Shown here in pieces: positions 1 to 13,300 of a stretch of 64,000 bases of DNA (its first letter is position 1; each line of letters opens with the position of its first letter). Source of the DNA: Eremophila alpestris peregrina (lineage: Eukaryota > Chordata > Aves > Passeriformes > Alaudidae); NCBI GenBank assembly GCA_009792885.1, contig WMCF01000080.1, forward strand, positions 2,766,785-2,830,784. Reading direction: 5' to 3'. The position numbers were made by a program, and so were the translations under genes. The notes under the pieces are model-generated. The model had not been told where the DNA came from, did not search any database, and saw only the letters and a program-made list of their open reading frames with translations.

Positions 1-849
1 TGCATTCAAGCCCCAAGATGAAAGCTAGTTTTCTGCAAATGCACACACTGTTGTTTTGATAGTTCCTAGTAAATATGTGTGTACAGTGACTAATAGGGTA
101 GTGGATTTCGATGGCTTTCTCCTTCTTGCTTAAATGTTAAGAATGCCTTCTTCTATCTAATTTAAATATAAAATTCCCCCCCAAAAAATAGTGGGGTTTT
201 CTTGCCTTTTCTTCGGTCAGACTTGGGGAAAAAAACACCACCAGGTGTAGTTTAGCAGTGTTTCTGTTTAACAGATGCCATTGTGAATTTTACTCAGAGA
301 ATGGTATGTTTTGTTGTTTTAGTTAAAGAACAGTCTCATTCATATTTGGTCTGAAGATACTTAAGATATTTTTTTAAGTTGCAATGCAGAGAAATGCAAA
401 AACAGGTATGCATAGCACAACCACACCAAAAAAAGGCTTGCCATTATAGGCTTCTACAGTTGTCTTACTTTTAAATTAGTCTCCTGTCTCTTCTTTGTCA
501 GTCACCACAAGTTCTTAAACCTCTCTGCCAGTACCTGCATTGCCACCTGTTTAAAATTAACCACGTGTAAAGTTTTTCTTTAAGTTTCACAGAGCAAAGA
601 ATGTTGCATGTCAGCATTATGTGGCTTGATTTTTGCAGGATGTGTACCAGGAGAAATAGGAACAATGCAATAAATTCTATGTTATATGTATTTATGTGGC
701 TGCAGGTGCATGCATAAGGATCTACACTGCATTTAAACAACCTGACTTCTTTACTGATTCTGCTTGTGGATATAATTCTGCTAAAAGTACTTTCATATCT
801 CTGGTTGTAAAATTCTTGATGATGCAATAATAGTTGTTGCTATTAACAT

Positions 850-890
850 TAAAAAAAACCCAAACAAAAAACAAACAAAAAAACCCCAAA
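850..890. repeat. A/C-rich low-complexity tract
   Basis: This short stretch consists of runs of A broken by C, CC and CCC. It resembles the longer tracts at 2820-2960 and 18540-18620 and, as its reverse complement, 21114-21275. No coding potential is seen. Confidence 0.75.
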
Positions 891-1426
891 GAGGTTTTCA
901 GAAACTTTCAGTTTTTAAGATGCTAAGCTCTTAAAAATTTTGATAATCCTCTATGCCATGATTGAACAGGAGTTTATCACTATTACAGACATTTCTTTAT
1001 TATTTTTAGAAGACAGTTAATATTTTTTCATTCATTAGTTTGATTTTTATCAGAGTAAAAGTTCTGAAAGTCAGATGAGCAAGCTATGTGCTTGAATCAG
1101 GAGTGTGGGGTTTTATTCAGTCACAGTTTTCGATTCTTACCTAAGTACTAGAGAAGGAATTACGTTAGGGTGGGTGGGGGGCATGCAGGGGAAGGTTGAA
1201 AGTCATGTTTTTTAAAAGATGAGAGAGTGTGGTGGTGGTATTCTGATTATGATTGACATTCAGGTACATTGTGTGGCCTCAGCTGTCTTCTTAGAGATGA
1301 GAAGATTCTATGAATCTGGCTTCAGAGAACTGACTTGACTTGGTCCATTCTGCTGATCCACTGCACTGCCATTTCTCATTTGCACTTGCCTTATGTCAGC
1401 TAGAGATATTTGTAGAATGATGGTAG

Positions 1427-1460
1427 TGGAAGCAGTGGCTAGCTGGAAGCAGTGGCTAGC
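1427..1460. repeat. Perfect 17-bp tandem duplication
   Basis: The unit TGGAAGCAGTGGCTAGC occurs at 1427-1443 and again, without a mismatch, at 1444-1460. Two perfect copies suggest a recent replication-slippage event. No function is implied. Confidence 0.95.
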
Positions 1461-1724
1461 AGAGCCCATAAGGCATTCATATCTTCTCAGAAGAATTTGT
1501 AGATTTTTTTTCTTACGTAATTTATGGTTTTCCTCGTTTCACCAGGTGAAAAAACAGATCCACTCAAGGATCATGTTTAGGCTATTACCCAGTATTGTTT
1601 ATGTTTATTCTGGTAAATAGGTAAAATTTAAAGAATGTATTGCTATGATGTATTTTTTAACTTGTTCTGTAATGAATGGATGAGTCTGTAGAAAGCACAG
1701 GTTGGTATCAGTCAGTGTCTTGAT

Positions 1725-2083
1725 CTCTAGGGAGATGATCTAGCCACCTTTCTTTACCTAAATGGAGTCTACAAGAAACTAGAGAGGGACTTCTGTGAGG
1801 GCACGTAGTGATTGGACAAGGAGAAATGGCTTTAAACTGAAGGAGGGCAAGTTTGCATTAGATATTGGAAGAAATTCTTTACATAATTAAGGTGGTGAGG
1901 CACTGGCACAGGTTGCCCAGAGATGCCTACACAGGTTGCCCTGTGGATGCCCCATGCCTGACAGTGTTCAGGGCCAGGTTAGAAGGGGGTCTGAGCAAAC
2001 TGGTCAATGAAAGATGTCCCCGATTATGGCAATTAAATGATCTCTACAGTCTCTTCTAACCCAAACCATTCTGATTCTGTAGG
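1725..2083 (+). mobile_element. CR1 LINE fragment, 3' end
   Basis: This is a 5'-truncated CR1 retrotransposon, the dominant LINE of birds. The recognisable order is the segment around 'gacaaggagaaatggcttt' (1815-1833), then 'gaagaaattctttac', then 'ggtggtgaggcactggcaca', then 'gttgcccagag'. It ends in the CR1 terminus at 2045-2083, with CTCTTCTAACCCAAACCATT followed by the ATTCT repeats. An 11-bp internal duplication (ACAGGTTGCCC) disrupts the usual order near 1935. Only the terminal coding and 3' untranslated part remains, so the copy is inactive. The 5' boundary is approximate. Confidence 0.9.
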
Positions 2084-2819
2084 GTGTAGCATCATGTTTG
2101 ATTTTCTGGGAATGTGTGTGTAAAGGAACCCTGCATTAGAAGTTCTTTATGTGTGTGCAGGAAATGGCAGTGATGGTTTCAAAATTATGCTCGTGGTAAG
2201 GGCAGAAGTTTTTAGAGGCTTAGATTTTGCAGTGTTTGCTATCTCAGAAATAGTTAAGGGTTACTCTTATAAACTGCACTGCCGGGAAACACAATTTTCT
2301 GAGAAGACAGACACCTAAAGCATTATCTAAGAGGTTTGTAAGGCTGCCTTTGTCCTGGACATGAGTATTATGGTATAAGGCATGAAAGCTTTACATAAAT
2401 GATTAAAATAAAGTCCAGGCTGAAAGTCTGAAAAACACAGCACTGAGCAATGCATTTTGTTTTCTGCAGAACTGAGCAGCTGGGTGAACACATGTAGCTG
2501 TGCAGATTCAACTCCTCCTCTTAAGCAAACACAGGGATAATATAGATAAGCTCTTGTAGTCACAGATGAGCTTGTTGAATTGGAGCAAAGAAAAATTGCT
2601 GCATAACCTTTGTGAAGTTTCCAACAAGCAGATCTTAACTTTAAGTTGACAAATAGTCATATTTCATCAATAAACTACTTTTAATACGAAGTACAAGACA
2701 TGAAAAAATTTAATGGAAGGAATGACTGCCCATTAATAAATATGAACCAAATTTGAATTAACAGTGATTTCATATTGTCCTGAGATTGAAATTTGATGGG
2801 CTCTGATTGTTCCAATACT

Positions 2820-2960
2820 AGTTTGAAACAAAAGAACCGCAACCCAACTGCACCCCCTCAAACAAACAAGCAAAAAACCAAACCAACAAATACAACAAAA
2901 CAAAAAACCCAAACAAGCCAACACACCTGCAAAAGAAACCCAAAAAAGCCAAAACACAGA
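2820..2960. repeat. A/C-rich low-complexity tract
   Basis: About 140 bp of + strand sequence is made almost only of A and C, with many CAAA, CAAAA and AACCC steps. The complementary strand is T/G-rich. The open frames crossing it on both strands have a biased composition (Lys, Thr, Pro, Gln on +; Phe, Leu, Cys, Trp on -), which reflects the base composition and not protein coding. Confidence 0.85.
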
Positions 2961-3371
2961 TCAGTTGCTGTAATACCAGATTACTGTAATATCCTGAGAG
3001 TTAGCCTAGGAAGATTCTTTTTCTTCCTCTCTGAATTTTTGTGACGAAACGTCTCATGAAGTTAGAGTTTTGGACAATTACATCTTTAAGAACAAAAGAT
3101 TTTCAAATATGAAGTCATATATAATATGTATATTTTGTAGTTCCATTTTGCTCATTAGTTCAGTTGTTAAATCAAAATGCAAATTTTAATTCACTTGCTC
3201 TTCAGTTGCTGCTGATGCTGCTGTTTGACCCTGAACTGGTCCTTGTAGTTACCTGCCAAGCACCACTTGACACTGTTGAGCCCAGCAGTAAGCAAGCTGT
3301 CAGCATTGTGCAAAAAGAGTTGTGTTTGTGTCCACTGGGTAAAGCATATCCTTCTTATTTATGTCTTGCAG

Positions 3372-3556
3372 GCACAGGAGAGAGTGGCAAAAGCACATTT
3401 ATCAAGCAGATGAGAATCATTCATGGATCAGGTTACTCTGATGAAGACAAAAGGGGCTTTACAAAACTGGTGTACCAGAATATATTTACAGCAATGCAGG
3501 CCATGATCAAGGCCATGGATACCCTCAAAATCCCATACAAGTGTGAAAATAACAAG
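3372..3556 (+). CDS. GNAQ: GNAQ exon 2 (residues 46-107, P-loop)
   Basis: This exon encodes part of the Gq alpha subunit, the GTPase that couples seven-transmembrane receptors to phospholipase C-beta at the plasma membrane. It begins in phase with two bases of the Gly46 codon, then 61 full codons. It carries the P-loop GTGESGKS (46-53), helix alpha-1, linker 1 with R60 and G66, and helix alpha-A of the helical domain up to Lys107. The acceptor is TTGCAG at 3366-3371 and the donor is AAG/GTGAGA at 3556/3557. Its 185-bp length equals the mammalian exon. Compared with human GNAQ as I remember it, changes are R92K, Y103C and H105N, all in the helical domain. GNA14 also has Cys at position 103's equivalent, but IPYK and KRGFTK fit GNAQ. 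Confidence 0.97.
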
Positions 3557-4244
3557 GTGAGATTTTTGTTTATTTCTGTAGCTGAAGTTTTTCCTCTTTT
3601 TTTTTTTTTTTTCGGAAATATACTGGAGGTCTCAAAAAAATGAAACATCACAGAAGTGATACTAAAAGCTCAGAAGAAAAGGGCATTTCGAATCCTGTGT
3701 TTAGTTCTCTGTCTTTCTACTTCTACAACACAAATCTGCTTTTAAGCAAGAGAACTCTCTTAAGATGCCCGAGGGGGATTGTCACAGAACAGATGTTTAA
3801 TGGCAGGCTGCCATCAGTAGCTCTTGTCCTTCCTATAAGGCTGTGCTCTGGTTGGAGCATAGTTAAACCATTCTTGTGATGTATAGCAAAACTTTACTGC
3901 TTAAGGACTGCTATTGCATTGCAAGTGGAAAAAAATTCAAATTATTAGAAAAATATGTGAGGGTATGTGTTTGTGAGTAGATTGTTAAATTAAAATTTTC
4001 TACACAGGACCTTGAAACAGTCAGAGTCTGAGATTGATGCTGTTGCTGCAATTTAAAAGGACAAAATACATTTAAAATGTTTGTAAGTTTCATCTCTGAC
4101 TACCTTGACTTTTAAACATTTTTTTTAATATTCAGATTTTGTTTGTATGGTAATTACAGTTTGTCTCATTCTGTCACTAGGAGTTAAATGCTTACTATTT
4201 ACTTAAAATACCTGATAAGCCACAGAATTACATGTCTATATCTA

Positions 4245-4350
4245 CGAATATCACGGAGTCCCAGAATGGTCAAATTGGAATGGACCACAGTGGATCATCT
4301 GGCTCAACCTCCCTGCTCAAGCAGGCACTGTTTGATAACAGTGCCTTGAG
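4245..4350 (-). mobile_element. CR1 LINE 3' tail, antisense
   Basis: Read on the + strand, this follows the reverse complement of a CR1 3' end: an 'AGAATGGT' head (4263-4270), a 'TTGGAATGGACC' block, 'GATCATCTGGCTCAACCTCC', and 'CTGCTCAAGCAGG' (4313-4325). Only about 100 bp remains and it is fairly diverged. The far (5') boundary is uncertain. Confidence 0.8.
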
Positions 4351-7300
4351 ACCTTGTTTGCATTTTTACTGTTAATCCATTATTTATCAGCAACTTTGTC
4401 GAAAGGAGGATTTAAGAATTGTGACAAAGTGGATGGCTCACCTTTCTTCCTGTATTGTGAAAGAGTAATTCATGATTATCTAGTAGCCCTGAATGACATT
4501 AATAGTTTATTTGGTAAATTACTCAAAAAATTCTCTTATTCTAATTTTTTTTCTCAATAAGAGAAAATATCAAAGAGCAGCAACATTTGCAAAACAAAAA
4601 AAAGCATCCATTAACTGGGAAAAAGAAAATTAGATAAACTTGGGTTAGTATTAGAATCTTTTGTGTCTAAACATCTGAAGTTTAATTATTAGAATTGAAC
4701 TGCTGTATGTGTTTTAAGACAGCTAAATTAGAAGAAGGAAAGATAAAGCTTATTACCAGGTTAATGTTGAGTTGTTTTTTTATTTGCATTTGCTGAAGTC
4801 ATTGCAGATGATCACTTTGTTGGGGATGTAATCTTGCAATAAAGAGTCTTGCAGGAGCGTGACTTCATGCAGTAGGAAGTCAGGAGAATCCCATCTGTCA
4901 GAATCAATATTGTTGACCTTCTTTAATGGTGGGTGAGGTTTTTCATGCATATGAAAAAGATTGAAAATTTTATAATTGGTAAGACTCTTGACTGTTAAAT
5001 TTCCTAGCCTAGCTACATACTGGAGCTGTTTGTTTCCCCCTCCGCCTCTATAAGTCACAATCAAATGTCTAATTAGTTTTAAAACTGTATTTTCATTTGC
5101 ATTTCAGCCTTTTGGCTCCATGTTTTTACTGTGTGAAAATCATAAAACATACTGACCTGAAAAGTTAGTTGATCCCAAAGCACTTTTTTTTTTTCAAAAT
5201 TGGTGTTGACTGTCACTTTGCCTTAATATCTGGAAATCCTAATGGTAGATTATGGTTCTTTTTTCCCGTATTATATTACAGAGTATGTGTTCTGTAGTTA
5301 ATTTTTACATGTGCTGACTTTTTATATTGTTTTTATATGGCTGAATGAGTCAGGTAGGTTTGCCATAGCTGTATATACATGGCCAGAACGGTTCACTTTC
5401 TCTATGTAAAAACTACTTTGCTGAAATCAGGTGTCTGTGCTTAGCTACTTCACAAGTATTCCCATCAGTTACTAATAGGGCTACTTGCAGAGTAAAATGA
5501 AAGTCACCGATTACCAGGCTCTCAAGGCAGTTCCTTTACAAATTCCGTCAGGAATACAAGAAAAACCAAACGTGCTACAGCATTGTGCCTAAATAGACAT
5601 GACTGTGGTTTGCTACACTTTGGCTTTGTATACAAGGTCACTTCACTGCAAAGCACTGAACACCAGTCAACAGATAAATCTGCTCCTTCGTTTTTTTACA
5701 GGCTGTTGAAAACAAACTCATTAGTCTAGCAGTCTAGAAAACACAGGAAGGGCACTTCCTATTAATTTGAATCTCCTATCAGGAAGTCCTATCTCTGGAG
5801 AGAATATCTCAAAGTTTGAGTAACAGTGTATTTTTAGCACAGTAGCTGTTGTACACTGTAGTTTAGAAAATTGCAGGTCAAGCTGGTATTGATGTGGTTG
5901 AGCCTAAAGAAAAATTACCCTTTTTTGGGTCAAATTCTTTGTGTTCTGCAATACTTTCGGGCTACAGTATAAATGGTTTTCTCTTACTGTACCAATTTTC
6001 ATACCTTTAACCGTGGTTTATTAAAATTGGAGTATTTTGAATCTCTTAATGCTGCTGGAATTTGAAGTGCCCTTAACTGACCCAGCAGTCAGTTAAGTAG
6101 GCAGCTGTGTTCTTTGTGTGGTGTACAACATCACAACGTTTATGTTGGATTATTTTAGTATAATCAACACAGCAGGAGGCAAGTTCTAAATTTTGCAAGT
6201 CAGTTCTTGTGAGATTGTGTTTGGCTTTACAGTCACCAATGTAACTAAAGAGGCAGAGAGTGAAATGCATTGTCCTGTATTATAACCTAGACTCTTTTGA
6301 AAGATTCGTTATTAGAGTAGTGAAAGCCAGTTCAGAAATGTAACTGTGTTTAGAAGCTAATATCTCAGAACTGATTGTAGAGCATTATATCATGAAAGAC
6401 ATCTATTTTTATGTGTTTAAACTTCAGAATGTGAGTTTTTCTGAGGTTTAAGATAATGGGTGAGCATGATCTCTTCTCTTAGGAATTTGTCTGTCAGAGG
6501 AAATGGTTGCTTATATACTGTTTTAGTTTCCTTTTGAGTAAATTTTACTGTGCTTCCATTATTTTTTTTTAACAAGAAGCTGTGAAGTTGTTGTACGGCT
6601 TTTGAATTTTAGATTAATTAGTGTATTATTAAATAAAGTGTTACTTTTCTAGAACAAACTAACTCAGGCAACCACAGGTTTTCAAATGCATGTTTTTGAA
6701 AAAACCAAATACAGTCTTATGCTTTCTGCGGTTTGTCTTTCTAGACAAATGAATCTACTACTATACTAAACACCAAATACCACTGTTGGCCTGTACTATT
6801 CCATTTTAATGTAACTTTCAAAAGACAAGTTGCCACTTTGTTCCAGCAGACAGTATCAGGAAGGTGTCACTCCGTGGTGATTACCAGGCAGGAAACCTTA
6901 CTTGAATCCCATTCCTGTGATTTCCTGTGAGACTTCTTAAATATTCAAAACAATAAGACTAATGTGGGTAACTGCAGCCTTTAAGAGCAGACTAGAGGAA
7001 AGTTTTTCAAGAAGCTGGAAACATAAAAGCAAGTTTTGTGGTAGACATTTGCTGTTAAGTTTCTAAGAGTGTTTTCATATTAATTTTTGTCTGTATTTGT
7101 GCCTGTTTCCTTTGGGAAATGTTTTGCAGTCAAAACGAGCTGATATCGGAAATGCTTTCAAAGTTCAAAATCTTACTGGCATTATCTTCAAGTCCATAAT
7201 TGCTTTGTTAACTTGGTTTTTTCTACGTCAGACAGATCCACTGAAGAAAGCTAATAAAATTACAGGCAGAAGTGGGACAGTAGGAGCAGGAATGAAATCA

Positions 7301-10300
7301 GATTGCTTAAGTTTTTGTCTTGGGTAAACAATTGGGGGTGTTAAGTGGTTTAGATCTCTTGGTGTGGTGAAATATGATGTTATCAGGAAAGGGCCTACTA
7401 CAGGCTCTTCACCTGAAACAGAGTGTGAAGGACTGAATCTAAAGCAGTAGTGTGCAGATTGTGAGAATAAGTCTTTCAGTTTGGGGTGGCATTTATTTAA
7501 CAATAAAGGAAGAATGGTGTTCTTGGGACAGTGACATAAAATGCTTATTGCTTTACAATGGGGATAGTCAAATGGCTCTTCAAGCAGATGGAGAAACCTA
7601 GATGGTTCTTGGTTAGTTTTTAACAATCTGTAGTGCTTGGTAGTATATAAGTTCTCTGAGTTGTTTCTGTAAGTGCTCAAAACCAAAGTAAAATTACCCA
7701 ATAAATAGCAAGTCTTGCAGAGGAGTTAAATGCTTCTAATAACAGAAAGCTCTATAGGCATTATTTTAGCAAGAAATCGATAGCTGCAGTCAGGTAACAT
7801 GCAGGAGTGTATAGAAGATTTAAAATATGGTCCTTTAACTGCATGTATTCAGACAAAGGAACTTAAAATAGCTAGCCTTTTTCCCCCCAGAAGCTGTAAT
7901 ATGAGGGAAAGCCCATCTCCCTGATAGCTCTGTTTTCTCCCATGGAGACACTGATCCCTGAGCTTTAGGGATTCCAGTAAAGCCAGGAGCAGTTTCTTCC
8001 TGGGTGCTTTGTGAGAGTCCTTTGTGAGAACCTCGACAATCTTAAATAGACAGCAGCCTCTCTTCTGCTATCCTTCTCATATTTTTTATCAGTATCTTGT
8101 CAGCCATTTGCTCTTCTCATTCCCTGCCTTTCTTTTCTGGCACCTCCTCAGTCTTACATATATTTGACCTCAACACATCTTTATGTACTTATCTATGGCA
8201 TACCATTTTGTCCTACATTCTGCTGTTTTCCTTCTTTGTATTTGAATAAATCTAAACAAAAAGCCCGCCATATATGTAGTAGTTCACATTCTGTTCTCCT
8301 AGTCACTCATTTGCTTGCTTTCTGTTTAGAGCAGAGGTCTCTTGCATCTGTCTGTATTGCTCTAATAGATTACTACATTAATTGTTTCATCTTGTTATGT
8401 TCTGTTTAAGTGTTTTATACTTCATCCCAACAGAAGCTGTTTTTCCAAATGTGTGGGCAAGATGATGGTATATGAGAAGTAAGCTGGAGAAGCAGGGTTG
8501 AATGCTCCCATGAAGAGTATTGAATACTTTATTTAAAATAAACATATAGGTAAATGAGCACTCTTCCTTTCCTCCAGTAAAAGAGCAGTTAATTTTACTG
8601 ATATGAAATGAGGAAATTGTCAGCTTGCAGTTCAACATAAAATTGAAAACAAAATTTTAGCTACTCTCTTTGCAGAGCAAAAAAGATTTCTTCCTTCCTT
8701 TTTTAATATTTCATTTTACATGAAGCTCTTTGTTTTTTTAAAATACAGCATTTTAAGTGATTAACTGCCTTTTGCTAACAAGATGTAGTAATCATATACA
8801 AAAACACTTACATGAGGCCTGATGACCATATTTTATTTTTACTGTTCTGTTCTTCTAGAGTTCCTGCTAAAGTGGAGAACAAATCGGTGGTAATAATGCT
8901 GGCAGATTCTTGTAGATTTTGTGATGGCTCACACACTGGATAAAGGGCCATAAGTGCAGGAAAGCATGCTTCTAGCATTTTTATTTTTATTCCTTCTTTT
9001 ATGACTATTTTATTTAAATAGGTTTGTCATTTAATTATTTTGCTTGCAGAGCTTATTGCCTGTCTGAATGGAGAAACTCTAATGAGTGTGTTCTCCCACA
9101 ATGAAGATCTGAAATTCAGTCAGGGCAACTTTCATGTATAATGGGAGTTTGGCATGTATTTTAAAGTGAGATTGTGTACTGTTGGAATGGTTCTGACTCT
9201 CTTCATGATTAGCAGCCATTATATAAATATATGTATTTATAAAACACAGTTTTATAAAAATAATGGATAAACATAATCATATATAAGTATTTTCAAGAAG
9301 GAAATATTTAAAAGGAATAGCTTCCTAATAATTTAATTCATTTCTACAGAAGATAGGCTAAGTTTTTCTAATGCTTATTTCTAAATTAATTTCAGATTGA
9401 AGTATTTTTGTCATATTTTCCTCTGAAAATTTATGAGAATATTTCCTTCTCACAGTAAACCTTTTTTCGGCATTTAGATCCTGTTTTGTTCTGGTTTTAC
9501 TATGTAGAATGACTAAAAGTTACTTGTTTCTTCATTGTAATTCCTGTTAACACACAAGATGCTTGAAATAAGGTTTATTGCAATCAATTAATAGTTCTTC
9601 AGATTAAATGGACAATATTTTTCTTCAGATTTTGTCAGTCCTTTGTTCAGTGTGCTCTTCCTGTATGGTAAAAGTTGCAGTGTCTGAGATGCAAGTAGGT
9701 TTTGTCTTACAATAAAATTCAGCCTTGGCTTGACAAAAGAACAGTTTAAAAATCCACAAAAAAATCAAAACACAGTCCACCCTTCCCTCCTTTCTCCTCC
9801 CAACCCCCTTTTTTCATTTGTGAAGTATAATTTGTTTTGTATTGTTAGATGTATTGCCTAATAGAGGTACTCACGTAATTCCATTGACCTCTACTTTTTC
9901 TGAAAGATTATTTTGCTCTTTTTTTTCTCCCTTGTTAAGTTAGGCTTAAAGTCTGCTCATGAAGAGGTGATTACATATTCACACTTCATCAGTCCAATCA
10001 CATGCCTACCTGTTTTCAGGATATGGGCCCGTAGCGCCACTCTTAGACTTTGTATTCACTTTGGGTGATTGCATAAAGATGAGTAACGAGGCAAGAATCC
10101 AGAATTTTGCTTCTGGAAGAGTAGGTTGGCAGAGGAAAATCGAAGCCTGACATTAGTCATATTACATTTTAGTTTTTTCCTAACAGCTGCATAACAAATA
10201 GACAATCACAAGGCTACGGTTGTGTGCTTCATCTTTGTCAAGAAACTGTAGGGATCTTGCTTGTAGATTATTTAATGTTTAGATTGCTATGGTGGACCTA

Positions 10301-13300
10301 AGTTACTGGGTAGGCAAGAAAATAATTTATTATGAGCAAGTAACTTTTGTGATCAGTTTCAGACACAACAAAAAACACAGAATATTGGGTTGTAGGAATG
10401 GTAACTATTAAGAGCTGCTTCCTAACATTTCTCTAACTCTCATGTGTCTCTTTTTATTAGTCCTGCCATACATATGAGTTTTTGAGACAAATGATACTGC
10501 AGAAAAGCTGTTACAATTAGAGTAGTAGTTAAGGTTATTTCTGATAATGTCTTACCATTTTTCTTAATATGACCTGCTAGCCAGAGTTAAAATTTGGCGT
10601 GCTGTTTAGTTGTTAATCTTCTAAGCCAATTTGTAGACAGATCATACTAATAGGTTTTACCCTCAGTCAGGGTAAAACCAATAGAATCAAGTAAAACTGA
10701 CTTCTGGCTTCTAACATTTGTTTTTATTATTCCTTTGACCCTATGCATTTTTTAAAGCTGCTTTTATTCAAGGTCTGGATTAAAAAAGGATTTCTTTTTA
10801 AAGCTGAAATATAACCTTAGAACTTCATGAATTTTCTTTAGTTATTTTTTCCTCTTCTTCTTTGTTTCACTTTCTCTGTCACACTTAACTTTTAAGTACT
10901 GCCTTGACCTTGCAAAAGTTGAAAGGGTAATGATGGAGGATTGAAAATGAAGTCATTCAAAATAGTGCAAGAAGATATCAGATATTGTAAATTCTGCTGT
11001 AGCCAGTAGTCTACAAATAAAAGAAGGGCACTGGAGGAAATGAAATGTGGTGGCATTTTTCAAAAATAGTTTATAGATATTTTAATTCAGCTGTGCAGTA
11101 GGAATTTGGGGAGGAAATTAACCTCAATACTTGGTTTTGAAAAAGATGAAGTTTTTCCAACTACATGCCACTTTGTAAGGAGCTTTTAAAAACTCTTCTG
11201 CAGTAAAACAAGTTAAGTGGCACTTTGATAACGAGCCATGAAGGAGCTGTTGGTATTGAACTGAGACATCACTAAAAGACAGGAAAATATGTCTAGTGCA
11301 TGTATCTACTGTTATGTATACAGTGTGAAATGGATTTTTATTAAAGAAAGTTGGAGTTACTTGTGTCTGATTCAAACTTGGTCATAAGGAAAGACCATGT
11401 ATGAAAAGATTGAGGAATGCATGAATGGACACATCTTCCCAGAGGTTTCAGAGGAGCCTATACGATGAGGTGAATAAAGCATTCCAGAAAGAAAAAACAT
11501 AGACCATGCAGGTGGTATTTAAAGTATGGTCAGAAAGGTTCTAAGGACGCTTTTTTGATTTTGAGGGGCTATGTCTATTTTTACAGGCTTGTTAATTTTT
11601 AGAAGCTCTTTCAAAATTTTTGTAATGATACTGTGTTGTGTATAGTTCATTTACTGCTTGCAGATCCCATTTTTCTATAAAAAATGTCTTAACAACAGTC
11701 AGCATTTTTCCAAGCCTGGGAAAGATTTTAATTTCACCTATGGGATATTCTAGTACTTCTGATAGGGAAAAGGAATTGTGTGACATTATTATTAGATTCA
11801 TCATGAAAGGCCCTGTTTTTTAAAAAAAAAAAAGTTCTTTTTCTGGGGCAGCTTTTATAAACAAAACCACCCTAATCAGAGAGGAGCATGACAGTAAAGC
11901 CTTGTAGCTCATGTCCTTCTTCTGTGATAAACAATGACTTGCACTGGCTGCTGTTGCTATAGTGGTGTACTCATTCACTGCATTGCAAAATGATTTAAAT
12001 AGCAACTCCCAGCTGTAACAAACTACTCAAATTTTCCTCATCTCATTTCTTTCACAATAGAAGTGTACCTTTTCAAGAAGTAGGTTTTTTGAGGATTAAT
12101 GATTGGTAGGAGCTATAGCTTGCTCACTCATTAGCTTTGTCGTTTCCTGATTCCAGTGGGATGTGTATGTTTTTACTGGTATGTTTCTGCCTATCTGTCC
12201 CTTTTTGGACACTTGTCAGCTTTTGTGGTCTTGCTGTAGAACTTCCTGTGTGCTGCTGTCTGATGATACCATATGAATCAGCAATGTGGGAAGTGTTTTG
12301 CCTATCTGACAAATAATGCCACAATAATGCTTTTAGTTCTTCTTCTTTGAAGTCAGTAGTATTTGGAGTTACTTTCTTATGGCACACTGGGATGGATTTC
12401 TGTGATCCAGCAGGTCTTTTTTGATTTATCATCTCTTGGCTAGGATATGCAGTAGAAAACAACGTTTTATGAATGCATCCTAGGCAGGTGTTGTAAATAT
12501 TTGGATGTACTGAAACAGACAGAATCCTTGCCAACATAAAATGCAATCAAATTCTGGCTTTGCTAGATTTTAATGCAATTTTTCATTGTGTCCTTCATTA
12601 CTGGTCTAAATACAAAAGAATTAGATTTTATGAATTCTTTCCTCTTTGGAAAGGGATGAAAATTAGATTTCTCATATGAAGTTACTACAATGAGAGGAAA
12701 TTTAAATAAATATACCGTGAGGAGAGGGGTTGGTAGGGACATGGGTGAAGGGAGGAACCTAGTTGTTATGTAGGCTGAGTTGTCAAGATGCTACTTTGTA
12801 AAGAAAGGGTTAGTCCCTGAAGACTATTTAGTAATGCTTTTCTAGTGTTCACATGGTCTCATTAAGTCATTAATCTTTGAACATGTTATTTCTCAACAGG
12901 GTATCAAGAAAGGTATTTCCTTAGACAACTGTTTTTTTTTTTATTTTCTATTTGGCAATTAGATCTATCTCCTTGTGTTAAGGTTTGTGAGATTTTTTTC
13001 CCTTTTACTTTGGGTATTCTCAGATTTTGTGCAGTTGTATTCAGCAGAAGAGTGTGAGGGAGGGTACTAAATGAGAACTCTTAAACTGCTGTGCTTTGTG
13101 TCTGGTTCCCATACTCCTTTTGAGCTTTCAGACTTCTTCGAATTCAGAGAGTTTCTCAGTCTTAGTTTTCTCTAGCAGCAAGGGTAGTGGAAGTAATCAT
13201 GTGAGTCAGTATTTAACACAGCTTCATACAGTTGGAAAAATGGTTGAGATAACTGTGAAACACGGGCTTCCTGATATAGTTGCATTTTCCAACACCTGCT

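Larger units (their letters stand above)
1..3371 (+). other. GNAQ: GNAQ intron 1, 3' portion
   Basis: This is non-coding sequence leading to the exon 2 acceptor, which ends in a pyrimidine-rich stretch and TTGCAG at 3366-3371. It holds a CR1 3' fragment (about 1725-2083), a 17-bp tandem duplication (1427-1460), and two A/C-rich low-complexity tracts (850-890 and 2820-2960). The short open frames on both strands have no recognisable domains and I treat them as chance. Exon 1 (residues 1-45) is not in the window; GNAQ intron 1 is very long in other vertebrates, so its absence is expected. Confidence 0.9.

Noticed and set aside
2733..3044. Overlapping open frames on both strands with Lys/Thr/Pro or Phe/Leu/Trp-rich products
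   Set aside because: They follow the A/C-rich low-complexity tract; the composition explains the open frames.
6072..6097. Perfect 10-bp inverted repeat with a 6-nt loop, also 15644-15669, 56521-56557 and the 11-bp one at 10653-10679
   Set aside because: A few such hairpins are expected by chance in 64 kb, and none is long enough for a microRNA precursor.
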